Source: Kribbella jiaozuonensis (GTDB taxonomy: Bacteria; Actinomycetota; Actinomycetes; Propionibacteriales; Kribbellaceae). From it: a stretch of 64,000 nucleotides of DNA. The notes under the pieces are model-generated. The model did not search any database, was not told the DNA's origin, and saw only the letters and a list, made by a program, of their open reading frames with translations. Below, piece by piece: positions 35,190-44,019 of this stretch. The stretch covers positions 2,170,001 to 2,234,000 of the forward strand of contig NZ_SZPZ01000001.1 in assembly GCF_005233875.1 (NCBI RefSeq), in the 5' to 3' direction. The position numbers and the translations under genes are program-made. Position 1 is the first letter of the stretch. Each line of letters opens with the position of its first letter.

Positions 35190-36514
35190 GCATCCTCCTG
35201 CACAGCCGGGATCAACACCTGCACGCGCGTACCGCGTCCCGGCGCACTCTCCACCTGGACCGAACCGCCCGACTCCTCGACCCGCCCGCGCATCGCGTTC
35301 AACCCGAACCCGCCGGACACGGTCGCCGGCGTGAACCCGGAGCCGTCGTCCCGGATCTCGATCCACACCCCGTCGTCGGACAACCCGAGCGTGATCCGCA
35401 CCTGCGTCGCGCGCGCATGCTTGCGTACGTTGGCCAGCGCCTCCTGCGCCGACCGCAACAGTACGACCTGCTGCGCCTGCGGCAGCGCCGCGACCTCGTC
35501 ATCAGGCAGGTCCAGCGACACCTGTACGTCGACACCGGTCTCGGTCGCGAACCGCTCCGCCTGCCGCCGCAGTACCTCGGTCAACGTTGCCTCCGACAAC
35601 GCAACCGGGGTGAACGCGGCAACCAACGCCCGCGCCTCCGCCAGGTTCTCCCGGGCAGTGTCCTCGATCGCCGCCAGCCGCGCCGAAGCGTCGGCCCCGC
35701 GTGAAAGCTCGACCGCCGCCGCCTGCGCCAGCATCACGATGCTCGTCATCCCCTGCGCGAGCGTGTCGTGGATCTCCCGCGCCATCCGCTCCCGCTCGGC
35801 CATCACACCCGCACTGTGGTGCGCCTCGGCGAGCTCGTCCCGCGCGGCCTCGAGCTGCTCGATCAGCTCGGCGCGCTGCTGGCTCTGCGTGATGACCTTC
35901 TCGATCCAGATCCCGAACAGCAGGCTGACCACGAGGCTGACCAGCATCCACGGCAGGATCTCCCAGAACGCCTTCCAGCCCCACCCCGCGCTCCACAACT
36001 GCGCCGTACCCACGCCGAGTATCAGCAGGACACTGAGCCCGATCCCCTCACGGATGTCCTCGCACAGCAACCAGATCTGCGCCGACCCGATGAACATCAG
36101 GAACACCGACTGCGGATAGATCCCGATCAGCACCACCAGCGCCGCGATCAGTACCAGCCGATACGCGTACCGCGGAAGCCGCTCCCGCGACCGGATCGCG
36201 GGCAGCCCGATGAACTGGTACGCCGCTCCGAGCACCACGACCGTACCGGCGAACACCGACTGCCGGACCGTCCCGAGATGCCCCAGGAACGACAGCGCCA
36301 GCGTCATCCCGAGCAGCACCCAGAAAACGATGTGCCAACCGATCAACGCCCGGGTCCACACGGGCTGTCCGGCGCCACCGCTCGAGCTCTGCACGGACCC
36401 CATCTTCCTCCACAACAGGATCCACACACGAGGTCCGGTCCAGGCAGGCTCAGGAGACAGCTCGGTACGACGCCGGTCCGGAAGGGCCGACGTCGTACCG
36501 GTGACCTCGTTCAT
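35186..36514 (-). CDS. NarL-type sensor histidine kinase (HisKA_3)
   Basis: 442 aa. About six hydrophobic helices in residues ~55-215 form a membrane sensor with little exposed sequence, followed by a coiled coil, the phospho-accepting His in MAREIHDTLAQGM and an ATPase domain (SAQEALANVRKHA; DDGSGFTP; GGFGLNAMRGRV). Intramembrane-sensing kinases of this form often monitor drugs acting on the envelope. ATG 36514 overlaps the permease stop as ATGA, so the two-component genes are coupled to the exporter genes. Confidence 0.94.
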   Translation of the reverse strand: MNEVTGTTSALPDRRRTELSPEPAWTGPRVWILLWRKMGSVQSSSGGAGQPVWTRALIGWHIVFWVLLGMTLALSFLGHLGTVRQSVFAGTVVVLGAAYQFIGLPAIRSRERLPRYAYRLVLIAALVVLIGIYPQSVFLMFIGSAQIWLLCEDIREGIGLSVLLILGVGTAQLWSAGWGWKAFWEILPWMLVSLVVSLLFGIWIEKVITQSQQRAELIEQLEAARDELAEAHHSAGVMAERERMAREIHDTLAQGMTSIVMLAQAAAVELSRGADASARLAAIEDTARENLAEARALVAAFTPVALSEATLTEVLRRQAERFATETGVDVQVSLDLPDDEVAALPQAQQVVLLRSAQEALANVRKHARATQVRITLGLSDDGVWIEIRDDGSGFTPATVSGGFGLNAMRGRVEESGGSVQVESAPGRGTRVQVLIPAVQEDA

Positions 36515-37347
36515 CAGCCCGCGTCCCGGCGGGTCCAGCGGAACACCCGCTGGGCGAGGAACAGGCCGACGACCAGCCAGATCGACAGCACGATCGCGCC
36601 GGTGCCGAGCTGCCACGACTTGGCCGGCTCGGTCAGTTCGAAGCCGTCCGGCAGGAACACCGACCGCATGCCCTGGGCCAGCCACTTCAGCGGGAAGATC
36701 GCGGCGACGTTGCGCATCCAGGCCGGGAGGCTGCTGTAGACGAAGTACACGCCGGACATGAACTGCAGCAGCAGGACGATCGGCGTGATCACCGCGGACG
36801 CCGCCTTGCCGGACTTCGGTACGACGCTGAACGCGATCCCGAGCACCGATCCGGACGCCGTACCGAGGATGAAGATCCAGACGAAGTTCGCCCACTTGCC
36901 CGGCTCGGTCGGCAGGTCGACGCCGAGCAGCAGCCCGGAGATCGCCAGCAGCAGCGCGATCTGCGCGATCGAGGTGATCAGGACCTGGCCGATCTTGCCG
37001 ATGAAGTAGGCCTGCGGCGGCATCGGCGTACCGCGGAGCCGCTTCAGCAGGCCTTCGTCGCGCTCCAGCGCGATGCTGATCGAGAGCGACTGGAAGCTGC
37101 TCAGGAAGATGCCGGAGGCGATCATCCCGGGGGTGAAGTAGGTCGCGGCGTTGACGCCGTTGAAGTCGGTGTTGCCGAACACGGCGGAGAAGATGCCGAG
37201 GAAGATGATCGGGAAGAAGAACGTGAAGATCAGCGCTTCCCGCTCGCGGAAGAACTCACGGACCTCGAGCTTGGTCCGGGCCAGGCCGATCGCCAGGGTC
37301 GACGGCAACGCCTTCGAGGTCGGGCGCTGCGTGGTCGTGTTCGCCAT
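36514..37347 (-). CDS. ABC-2 type exporter permease (DrrB-like)
   Basis: 277-aa membrane protein of the ABC-2 family: N-terminal amphipathic lead, then six helices. The family region 'ERDEGLLKRLRGTPMPPQAYFIGKI' lies around residues 95-120. Partners the preceding ATPase, sharing one base with its stop. Substrates of such exporters are drugs, lipids or polysaccharides; none can be named here. Confidence 0.93.
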   Translation of the reverse strand: MANTTTQRPTSKALPSTLAIGLARTKLEVREFFREREALIFTFFFPIIFLGIFSAVFGNTDFNGVNAATYFTPGMIASGIFLSSFQSLSISIALERDEGLLKRLRGTPMPPQAYFIGKIGQVLITSIAQIALLLAISGLLLGVDLPTEPGKWANFVWIFILGTASGSVLGIAFSVVPKSGKAASAVITPIVLLLQFMSGVYFVYSSLPAWMRNVAAIFPLKWLAQGMRSVFLPDGFELTEPAKSWQLGTGAIVLSIWLVVGLFLAQRVFRWTRRDAG

Positions 37348-38237
37348 CAGAGTGCTCCAGCTTCCATCGCGAGTGCGGCGGTGTCGGCGGCGGTGGCCTT
37401 GCCGATCAGGTCCAGGTAGATGTCTTCGAGGCTCGGACGGCGGACCTCGAGCTCGGGAACCTCGCCGCCGAAGCGGGCCATCAGGGCGGCCACCTCGGCG
37501 GTCGGCTGGTCGGTGCGCAGTTCGTGCTGTCCGTCGGCGTCGGTCCAGGAGACCCGCGCGGTCCGGGCGCCGCGGCCGCCGAGTGTTTCCGGCGTACCGA
37601 TCTCGATCATCCGGCCGTCGGCGATCACGCCGACCCGGTCGGCGAGGTGCTCGGCCTCGTCGAGGTAGTGGGTGGTCAGCAGGATCGTGGTGCCCTCGGT
37701 GCGGAGCTCCTCGATCAGCGTCCAGAACTGCCGGCGCGCCTCGGGGTCGAACCCGGTCGTCGGCTCGTCGAGGAACAGCAGCTCCGGGTTGCCGATCACG
37801 CCGAGCGCCACATCGAGCCGCCGGCGCTGACCGCCAGACAGCTTGCGCGGGCGGGTCTTGCGCTTCTCCTCGAGCCCGACGGCGGCGATCACCTCGTCGG
37901 GGTCGCGCGGGTTCGGGTAGTAGCCGGCGTAGTGGTTGACCAGCTCGGAGACCGTCGACTCGGCCTCGTCGCGGGACGTCTGCAGGACGATGCCGAGTCG
38001 GCTGCGCCAGGCCCGGTCGCTGTGCGCCGGGTCCGTCCCCAGCACGCTCACTTCTCCCTCGTCGGCCCGGCGATACCCCTCCAGAATCTCCGTGGTCGTC
38101 GTCTTACCGGCCCCGTTCGGGCCGAGCAGGGCGAAGACCTCGCCCCGGTGGATGTCCAGATCGACACCGTCGACCGCGACCTTGTCCGGGTACCGCTTGA
38201 CCAGGCCGCGCACCCTCACTGCGTTGTCGTTCTCCAT
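37347..38237 (-). CDS. ABC-2 type exporter ATP-binding protein (DrrA-like)
   Basis: 296-aa ATPase. Walker A GPNGAGKTTTTE near residues 39-50, signature LSGGQRRRLDVALG, Walker B LLFLDEPTTGFD, switch His LTTHYLDEAEHLADR; a ~80-residue C-terminal extension resembles the DrrA/DUF4162 regulatory tail (VSWTDADGQHELRTDQPTAEVAALM). First gene of the four-gene exporter/two-component operon. Diverges from mscR across 135 bases. Confidence 0.95.
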   Translation of the reverse strand: MENDNAVRVRGLVKRYPDKVAVDGVDLDIHRGEVFALLGPNGAGKTTTTEILEGYRRADEGEVSVLGTDPAHSDRAWRSRLGIVLQTSRDEAESTVSELVNHYAGYYPNPRDPDEVIAAVGLEEKRKTRPRKLSGGQRRRLDVALGVIGNPELLFLDEPTTGFDPEARRQFWTLIEELRTEGTTILLTTHYLDEAEHLADRVGVIADGRMIEIGTPETLGGRGARTARVSWTDADGQHELRTDQPTAEVAALMARFGGEVPELEVRRPSLEDIYLDLIGKATAADTAALAMEAGAL

Positions 38238-38372
38238 GCCTCAACTCTCGCGGCCCGGGGCCGGTCGGCGGGAGCACCGGCTGACGGACTGTGTGTCCAC
38301 CGACCGGGGGACACGGCGACGTACACGCCGAGGGGGCTGACGGGAGTGGGGGCGGGCGGTTAGGTTCGGGGA

Positions 38373-39467
38373 ATGGCTCAGACGGTGCGTGGCGTGGTGG
38401 CGGCGGGCAAGGGTGCTCCGGTGACGATCGAGGAGATCACGATCCCGGATCCGGGTCCGGGCGAGGCAGTGGTGAAGGTCCAGGCCTGCGGGGTCTGCCA
38501 CACCGACCTGCACTACCGGGAGGGCGGGATCAACGACGACTTCCCGTTCCTGCTCGGGCACGAGGCGGCAGGGATCGTGGAGTCGGTCGGCGAGGGCGTG
38601 ACCGACGTACAGCCGGGGGACTTCGTCGTACTGAACTGGCGGGCGGTGTGCGGGAACTGTCGCGCCTGCCTGCGCGGGCGGCCGTGGTACTGCTTCAACA
38701 CCCACAACGCGAAGCAGAAGATGACGCTCGCGGATGGGACCGAGCTCAGCCCGGCGCTCGGCATCGGGGCGTTCGCCGAGAAGACGCTGGTCGCGGCGGG
38801 TCAGTGCACGAAGGTCGACCCGGCCGCGAAGCCGGAGGTCGCCGGGCTGCTCGGCTGTGGCGTGATGGCTGGTCTCGGTGCCGCGATCAACACGGGCAAC
38901 GTCGGTCGCGGTGACACGGTCGCGGTCATCGGTTCGGGCGGCGTCGGTACGGCGGCTGTGGTCGGAGCCCGGCTCGCCGGCGCCGCGAAGGTCATTGCCA
39001 TCGACATCGATGACCGCAAGCTGACCGTGGCGCAGGAGCTCGGCGCGACCCACGCGATCAACTCCAAGAACCTCGACCACGACGGCGTCGTCGAGGCGGT
39101 TCAGGAGCTGACCGGCGGATTCGGCGCGGACGTCGTGATCGACGCGGTCGGCCGTCCGGAGACGTGGAAGCAGGCATTCTACGCGCGGGACCTGGCCGGG
39201 ACGGTCGTGCTCGTCGGCGTACCCACACCTGACATGACCCTCGAGATGCCGCTGCTCGACTTCTTCGGTCGCGGCGGGTCGCTCAAGTCCAGCTGGTACG
39301 GCGACTGCCTGCCGACCCGCGATTTCCCACTGCTGATCGACCTCCACCTGCAGGGTCGCTTGCCGCTGGACCGCTTCGTCTCCGAGACGATCGGGCTGGA
39401 CGACGTGGAGGCAGCCTTCACCAAGATGCACCACGGCGACGTACTCCGCTCGGTGGTCGTCTTCTAG
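38373..39467 (+). CDS. mscR: S-(hydroxymethyl)mycothiol dehydrogenase
   Basis: 364-aa zinc alcohol dehydrogenase that oxidises the formaldehyde-mycothiol adduct (and can act on S-nitrosomycothiol). Catalytic zinc ligands are in [14 protein letters not shown] and GHEAAG; structural zinc Cys cluster in [15 protein letters not shown], with the '[15 protein letters not shown]' stretch typical of the mycothiol enzyme; cofactor motif [10 protein letters not shown]. It supports a mycothiol-making actinobacterium. The metallo-hydrolase gene that often follows is absent; here the stop overlaps a convergent MFS gene by four bases. Confidence 0.93.
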   Translation: MAQTVRGVVAAGKGAPVTIEEITIPDPGPGEAVVKVQACGVCHTDLHYREGGINDDFPFLLGHEAAGIVESVGEGVTDVQPGDFVVLNWRAVCGNCRACLRGRPWYCFNTHNAKQKMTLADGTELSPALGIGAFAEKTLVAAGQCTKVDPAAKPEVAGLLGCGVMAGLGAAINTGNVGRGDTVAVIGSGGVGTAAVVGARLAGAAKVIAIDIDDRKLTVAQELGATHAINSKNLDHDGVVEAVQELTGGFGADVVIDAVGRPETWKQAFYARDLAGTVVLVGVPTPDMTLEMPLLDFFGRGGSLKSSWYGDCLPTRDFPLLIDLHLQGRLPLDRFVSETIGLDDVEAAFTKMHHGDVLRSVVVF

Positions 39468-40816
39468 GCCTGGCGGACGCTGCGGGCGAGGAAGCTGCCC
39501 GCGACGATGCCGATCGCGGCGACAGCGGCGAGGTACCAACTCGTCGTGGTGAGCGAGCCTGTCGACAGGTACAGGGTTCCGAAGATCGTCACGCCGCCGA
39601 CCTGGCTCAGTTGGATGGTCGTGGTGAGTACTCCGCTCGCATCGGCCGCTCTGCTCAGTGGGACGTGGACCAGGGCTTGGGTGACGAGCGGGCTGGCGGA
39701 CAGGCCCATGCCGGCCCCGGCCAGTACCAGCGCCGGCCACACGAATGAACCGGCGCCGGCGTACCCGAGCATGCACAGCGCGAGGCCGGTGGGAACGACC
39801 AGGTAATGCAGCCGGCCCGGGAGGGAACGCCAGAAGAACCCGACCAGACCGAAGGTGACGGCGAACGGCAGCCAGGTGAGCCCGGAGTGGAGGGCCGATT
39901 CGCCGAGACCGTCCTGCAGGTGGAGGGTGAAGCTGAACATGAACCCGCCGAGTGCCAACAGCGTGCAGGTGAGCGTCGCGATACCCGCCACGAGGCCGCG
40001 GGCACGGAGTACGTCGAGATTCAGGAGCGGATCGTCGACCCGGCGCTCGACCCGGACGAAGACCACCGCGAGCACGAGCCCCGCGCCGAAGCAGACGAAC
40101 CTCCACCGCGGCCAGCCGAGCTCGTGCCCGATCACCATCGGCAGCACCAGCAGGAGTACTGCGCAGGTCGAGATCGCCAGCCCGGTCAGGTCCAGACGAC
40201 GCGCGGCCGTCGGACGGTCGGCCGGTACCAGCCGGGGGACCAGGACCGCGAGAAGGATGCCGACCGGGACGTTGATCAGGAAGCTCGGGCGCCACTGAGC
40301 GCCGAACAGGTTCGCGGCGAGGAGCAGGCCGCCGACGACCAGGCCCGCCACCTGGCCGGCGGACAGCGTCACGCCGTACGCGGACAGGGCCTTGGCGCGA
40401 GCGGGGCCGGTGAAATGGGTCTGGATCACGCTGATGATCTGCGGCACCATCACTGCGGCTGCGATGCCTTGAGCGAAGCGGAACAGCACCAGCGGCAGGA
40501 TGGCCGGAGCCAGGCCGCAGGCGAGCGACGCGAGCGTGAACAGCACGACGCCGATCAGGTACATCCGGCGGCGGCCGTAGAGGTCGCCTAGCCGCGCACC
40601 GGTGATCAGGGTCATCGCGTACGCGACCATGTAGCCGCCGACGACCAGTTGCAGCCAGGCGCCCGATGCATGGAAGTCGGTGCCGATGGTGGGCATCGCG
40701 ACGTTGACGACGGATGTGTCCAGCAGTGCCATGAACTGGCCGAGCAGCAACACGGCGAGCATCAGTCCGCGCCGGGTGCCGACGTCAGCCGGGCGGTCGA
40801 TCATCACAGCGGCCAT
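39464..40816 (-). CDS. MFS drug/metabolite exporter (DHA2-like)
   Basis: 450-aa transporter with 12-14 hydrophobic helices. Motif [18 protein letters not shown] follows the second helix; [21 protein letters not shown] at residues ~22-42 is the typical first helix (motif D1) of EmrB/QacA-like exporters; '[15 protein letters not shown]' matches the WRWxFxINVPxG motif. Diverges from an ECF sigma gene across 139 bases. Substrate unknown. Confidence 0.93.
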   Translation of the reverse strand: MAAVMIDRPADVGTRRGLMLAVLLLGQFMALLDTSVVNVAMPTIGTDFHASGAWLQLVVGGYMVAYAMTLITGARLGDLYGRRRMYLIGVVLFTLASLACGLAPAILPLVLFRFAQGIAAAVMVPQIISVIQTHFTGPARAKALSAYGVTLSAGQVAGLVVGGLLLAANLFGAQWRPSFLINVPVGILLAVLVPRLVPADRPTAARRLDLTGLAISTCAVLLLVLPMVIGHELGWPRWRFVCFGAGLVLAVVFVRVERRVDDPLLNLDVLRARGLVAGIATLTCTLLALGGFMFSFTLHLQDGLGESALHSGLTWLPFAVTFGLVGFFWRSLPGRLHYLVVPTGLALCMLGYAGAGSFVWPALVLAGAGMGLSASPLVTQALVHVPLSRAADASGVLTTTIQLSQVGGVTIFGTLYLSTGSLTTTSWYLAAVAAIGIVAGSFLARSVRQA

Positions 40817-40955
40817 CAGGTTTTCTCCCTCGTTGAGTCAGGACGTGGGTATGTACCTGGCGCACCTCGCGGATTCATCGGCCGCGCTGCGATGAATTCC
40901 GGCGGCCCGCGCGGTACGTACTTCCACAGACCCTGATCAGTGGGAGGCTCGCGAC

Positions 40956-41903
40956 GTGGACCGAGACGACTTCGACCAGCAGGTGGCGCCGTACCGGCGT
41001 GAACTGCTGGCGCACTGCTACCGGATGCTCGGTTCGGTGCACGACGCGGAGGATCTCGTCCAGGAGACCTTCCTCCGGGCCTGGCGCGCGATCGACTCGT
41101 ACGACGCGGAGCGGGCCTCGCTGCGCACCTGGCTCTACCGGATCGCGACCAACGCCTGCCTGACAGCGCTCAAGGGACGTGGACGGCGTGCGCTCCCGTC
41201 AGGTCTGGTCGCAGCGGCGACCGATGCCCAGGCACCGATCGAGTTGGCCCTCGACGTGCCCTGGTTGCAGCCGTTCCCCACCAGTGGCGACCCTGCTGCG
41301 GCCCTGGCAGCCAAGGGGAGTCTGCGGCTCGCGCTGGTGGCCGCGATGCAGTATCTGCCCGCTCGGCAGCGGGCGGTGCTGGTACTGCGGGACGTCCTGG
41401 ACTGGTCAGCCGCCGATGTCGCCGAGGCGTTGGAGACGACCCCGGCCTCGGTCAACAGCGCCCTCCAGCGTGCTCGGGCGCGCCTGGCCGAGGTAGATGT
41501 CACCGAGGACGACGTCGACGAGCCCACCGACAAGGAGATCAAGGGGATCGTCGACGATTACGTCCGCGCCTTCGAAGCCGCCGACGTACAAGAGCTGAGC
41601 CGGCTGCTCGCCGAGCGGGTCGTGCTGGAGATGCCGCCGGCGCCGCTGTGGTTCGTGGGGCGCGACGCGTACGGCGCGTTCATCGAGCGTGTCTACGCGA
41701 TGCGCGGTCCGGCTTGGCGGATGGTGCCGACGACGGCGAACGGCCAGCCCGCCGTCGGCGCGTACGTGCGCACCGACGACGGGCGCTACCACCCGCACAC
41801 CCTCCAGGTCTTCACCGTCACCAGGGCCGGGATCACGCACAACATCACGTTCTTCGACCAGGGCCTCTTCGAGTACTTCGGGCTGCCGTCACACCTTGAA
41901 TGA
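40956..41903 (+). CDS. ECF sigma factor with C-terminal SnoaL-like domain (SigG/TIGR02960-like)
   Basis: 315 aa. Region 2 is 'YRMLGSVHDAEDLVQETFLRAWRAIDSYD', region 4 'QYLPARQRAVLVLRDVLDWSAADVAEAL..TPASVNSALQRARARL'. The last ~120 residues form a SnoaL/NTF2-like domain ('VDDYVRAFEAADVQELSRLLAERVVLEMPP') that modulates activity in place of a separate anti-sigma factor. DVPWLQPFP between the regions is typical of this group. GTG start with GGGAGG upstream. No anti-sigma gene is adjacent. Confidence 0.92.
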   Translation: MDRDDFDQQVAPYRRELLAHCYRMLGSVHDAEDLVQETFLRAWRAIDSYDAERASLRTWLYRIATNACLTALKGRGRRALPSGLVAAATDAQAPIELALDVPWLQPFPTSGDPAAALAAKGSLRLALVAAMQYLPARQRAVLVLRDVLDWSAADVAEALETTPASVNSALQRARARLAEVDVTEDDVDEPTDKEIKGIVDDYVRAFEAADVQELSRLLAERVVLEMPPAPLWFVGRDAYGAFIERVYAMRGPAWRMVPTTANGQPAVGAYVRTDDGRYHPHTLQVFTVTRAGITHNITFFDQGLFEYFGLPSHLE

Positions 41904-42383
41904 GATCCACAGGTCCGGAGTCGCGTCGGGTTTGCCGGCGATCGGTCGGGCCTCCTGGGTCCAGACATCGCCGGATACCTCGGTCGCGACCCGCTGCCAG
42001 AAGCGGACTGCCTTCTCGTTGTTGCCCTGGAACGCGACGTCGCACGGACCGGGGTGGTTCGACAGCACCTCTTGTACCGCCCGCAGTCCCAGACCGCTCC
42101 GGCGTACCGGGCGCACCATGAAGAACGCGTTCAGCACATGTACCGGCTGCTGCAGCGCGCGCATGAAGCAGAAACCGACCGGGTTCTCGCCGACCGAGAT
42201 CAGATACCCGGCCCACTCCGGATCGCCGGTGAGAACCTTCTCCAACCACTCGGTGCGGTAGCTGCCGTCGGGCCGCGGCAGCTGGCCCTGGAACTCGGAC
42301 ATGTCGTGGCGAAACATCAACCACAGCCGCTCCATCAAATCCCGGTCGGAAGGCTGGACACGGCGCACCAACAGATCAGACAT
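41889..42383 (-). CDS. GNAT family N-acetyltransferase
   Basis: 164 aa. The acetyl-CoA loop is a divergent VRRSGLGLRAVQEVL (residues ~92-106) and the late motif 'GNNEKAVRFWQRVATEV' fits the family. Substrate unknown. Overlaps the ECF sigma gene by 15 bases at the 3' ends and lies downstream of the aldo/keto reductase terminator, so it needs its own promoter. Confidence 0.87.
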   Translation of the reverse strand: MSDLLVRRVQPSDRDLMERLWLMFRHDMSEFQGQLPRPDGSYRTEWLEKVLTGDPEWAGYLISVGENPVGFCFMRALQQPVHVLNAFFMVRPVRRSGLGLRAVQEVLSNHPGPCDVAFQGNNEKAVRFWQRVATEVSGDVWTQEARPIAGKPDATPDLWISFKV

Positions 42384-42410
42384 ACGTCTCCTCAGAACGT
42401 GATCAGAACG

Positions 42411-42451
42411 CAGAAAAGCCTCCCGCCGGAAGAGTCCGGTACGGAAGGCTT
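42411..42451 (-). terminator. Rho-independent-type terminator of the aldo/keto reductase operon
   Basis: On the minus strand AAGCCTTCCG (42451-42442) pairs with CGGGAGGCTT (42425-42416), enclosing an inner CCGG/CCGG stem, and is followed by TTCTG. It sits 16 bases after the aldo/keto reductase stop. Confidence 0.82.
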
Positions 42452-42466
42452 ACTGCGGTCAGTTTA

Positions 42467-43441
42467 TCAGTTCTGCGGGGCCGTCTCCCCGGCGACCCAG
42501 TTCATATCCGGGTAGCGCAGGCCGACCGGGGTCAGCTTCGACAGCCCGGCCACATCCTCCGCGGTCAACGAAAGCTCGACCGCCGCCGCGTTCTCCTCCA
42601 GGTACTTGCGCCGCTTCGTCCCCGGGATCGGCGCGATATCGTTGCCCTGCGCAAGCACCCAGGCGAGTGCGACCTGGCCCGGCGTGGCGTCGTACCGAGC
42701 CGCCACCGAGCGGATCTCCTCGACCAGCGCGAGATTCGCGTCGAGGTTGTCTCCGGAGAAGCGCGGCAGGGTACGGCGGAAGTCGTCGGCCGGAAGCTCC
42801 GACGGCAACGCGCCGGTGAGCATGCCGCGACCGAGCGGCGAGTACGGCACGATCCCGATGCCGAGCTCGCGACAGGTCGGCAGTACCGACTCCTCGATGT
42901 CCCGGCTGAACAGTGACCACTCGCTCTGCACGGCGGTGATCGGATGTACGGCGTGCGCCCGCCGGATCGTCTCGGCCGACGCCTCCGACAACCCGAGGTA
43001 CCGAACCTTGCCCGCCTCGATCAGCGAAGCCATCGCCCCGACCGTCTCCTCGACAGGTACGGCGGGATCCATGCGGTGCTGGTAGTACAGGTCGACGTGG
43101 TCCACGCCCAGCCGCTGCAGCGACGCGTCGATCGCGGACCGGACGTACTCCGGCGTCCCGTTCACGCCGCGCTTCGACGGGTCGCGCCCGTCGCCGGTGA
43201 TCCCGAACTTCGTCGCCAGGAACACCTCGTCCCGGCGGTCGGTGATCGCCGCGCCGACCAGTTCCTCGTTCGCGCCGAAGCCGTACAGGTCGGCGGTGTC
43301 GAGGAACGTGATGCCGAGGTCGAGCGCGCGGTGCAGGGTGGCGACGGACTCGTTGTCGTCGGCTGCGCCGTACGCGTAGCTCATTCCCATGCAGCCGAGT
43401 CCGAGCCGGCTGACCTCGGCGCCTTGACTACCCAGTTTCAT
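42467..43441 (-). CDS. Aldo/keto reductase
   Basis: 324-aa AKR with [12 protein letters not shown], catalytic [18 protein letters not shown], Lys in LATKFGI, His in [11 protein letters not shown] and the NADPH-binding '[17 protein letters not shown]'. It is strongly similar along its whole length to the enzyme at 26238-27227. Located 59 bases after a MerR gene on the same strand, so it is probably cotranscribed from the MerR promoter; redox or aldehyde stress control is an inference. Confidence 0.94.
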   Translation of the reverse strand: MKLGSQGAEVSRLGLGCMGMSYAYGAADDNESVATLHRALDLGITFLDTADLYGFGANEELVGAAITDRRDEVFLATKFGITGDGRDPSKRGVNGTPEYVRSAIDASLQRLGVDHVDLYYQHRMDPAVPVEETVGAMASLIEAGKVRYLGLSEASAETIRRAHAVHPITAVQSEWSLFSRDIEESVLPTCRELGIGIVPYSPLGRGMLTGALPSELPADDFRRTLPRFSGDNLDANLALVEEIRSVAARYDATPGQVALAWVLAQGNDIAPIPGTKRRKYLEENAAAVELSLTAEDVAGLSKLTPVGLRYPDMNWVAGETAPQN

Positions 43442-43500
43442 CAGAATCTCCCAGAAGTTGGCATGGCTCCGCCCGGGTACCCCGGGGTGAGCGCGGAAAG

Positions 43501-43977
43501 TTACGGAGTGGCAGTGCCGCCGTACACGTCGATCTTGTAGTCGGTCACTGCGAGGGCGAGCTGCAGATCACGCAGCTGCCGGTGGATCTTGGCGCGGTGC
43601 TCCTGCATCAGGGCGAGCCGCTGGGGTGCTGTGTGGTCGCCCTCCTGCACCAGCGCCAGGTAGTGGCTGAGTGTGCCGATCGGCATTCCGGAGGCACGCA
43701 GCCGGCTGATGAACAGGATCCGCGCCATCGCCCGCCGGTCGTAGCTGCGGTAGCCGGCCGCGTCCCGGCCCACCTCGAGCAGACCGATCCGCTCGTAGTA
43801 CCGCAGGGTGTGGGCGGTGAGGCCGGTGAGCTCGGCGGCCTCGGCGATCGACAGCTGCTCGGGCAGATCGTCCGGGAGCTCGAGCAGGCAGAGCAGGTCC
43901 GGGTCGATCGGTTCCAGCTCCGGGTGGTGTGCCGCGATGGCGGTACGGCGGTCCGTGAGCAGCTCGGTCGCGTTCAT
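43501..43977 (-). CDS. MerR family transcriptional regulator
   Basis: 158 aa. An unusual ~42-residue lead precedes the winged helix '[26 protein letters not shown]' and '[32 protein letters not shown]'; then a dimerisation helix '[16 protein letters not shown]' and a short C-terminus with no Cys ligand cluster, so metal sensing is unlikely. ATG 43977 lies about 7 bases from the -10 box, suggesting a leaderless mRNA. Confidence 0.9.
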   Translation of the reverse strand: MNATELLTDRRTAIAAHHPELEPIDPDLLCLLELPDDLPEQLSIAEAAELTGLTAHTLRYYERIGLLEVGRDAAGYRSYDRRAMARILFISRLRASGMPIGTLSHYLALVQEGDHTAPQRLALMQEHRAKIHRQLRDLQLALAVTDYKIDVYGGTATP

Positions 43978-43984
43978 GTCTTCG

Positions 43985-44015
43985 ACCGTACGCCTTAGAG
44001 CGCACTCAAAGGCAA
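43985..44015 (-). promoter_or_regulatory. MerR-type promoter with 19-bp spacer and internal operator
   Basis: On the minus strand -35 TTGCCT (44015-44010) and -10 TACGGT (43990-43985) are 19 bases apart, the overlong spacing characteristic of MerR-activated promoters. The inverted repeat CCTTTGAG-N4-CTCTAAGG (44012-43993) lies across the spacer. It precedes the merR gene, so it should drive merR and the aldo/keto reductase by untwisting activation. Confidence 0.75.
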
Positions 44016-44019
44016 ACTC

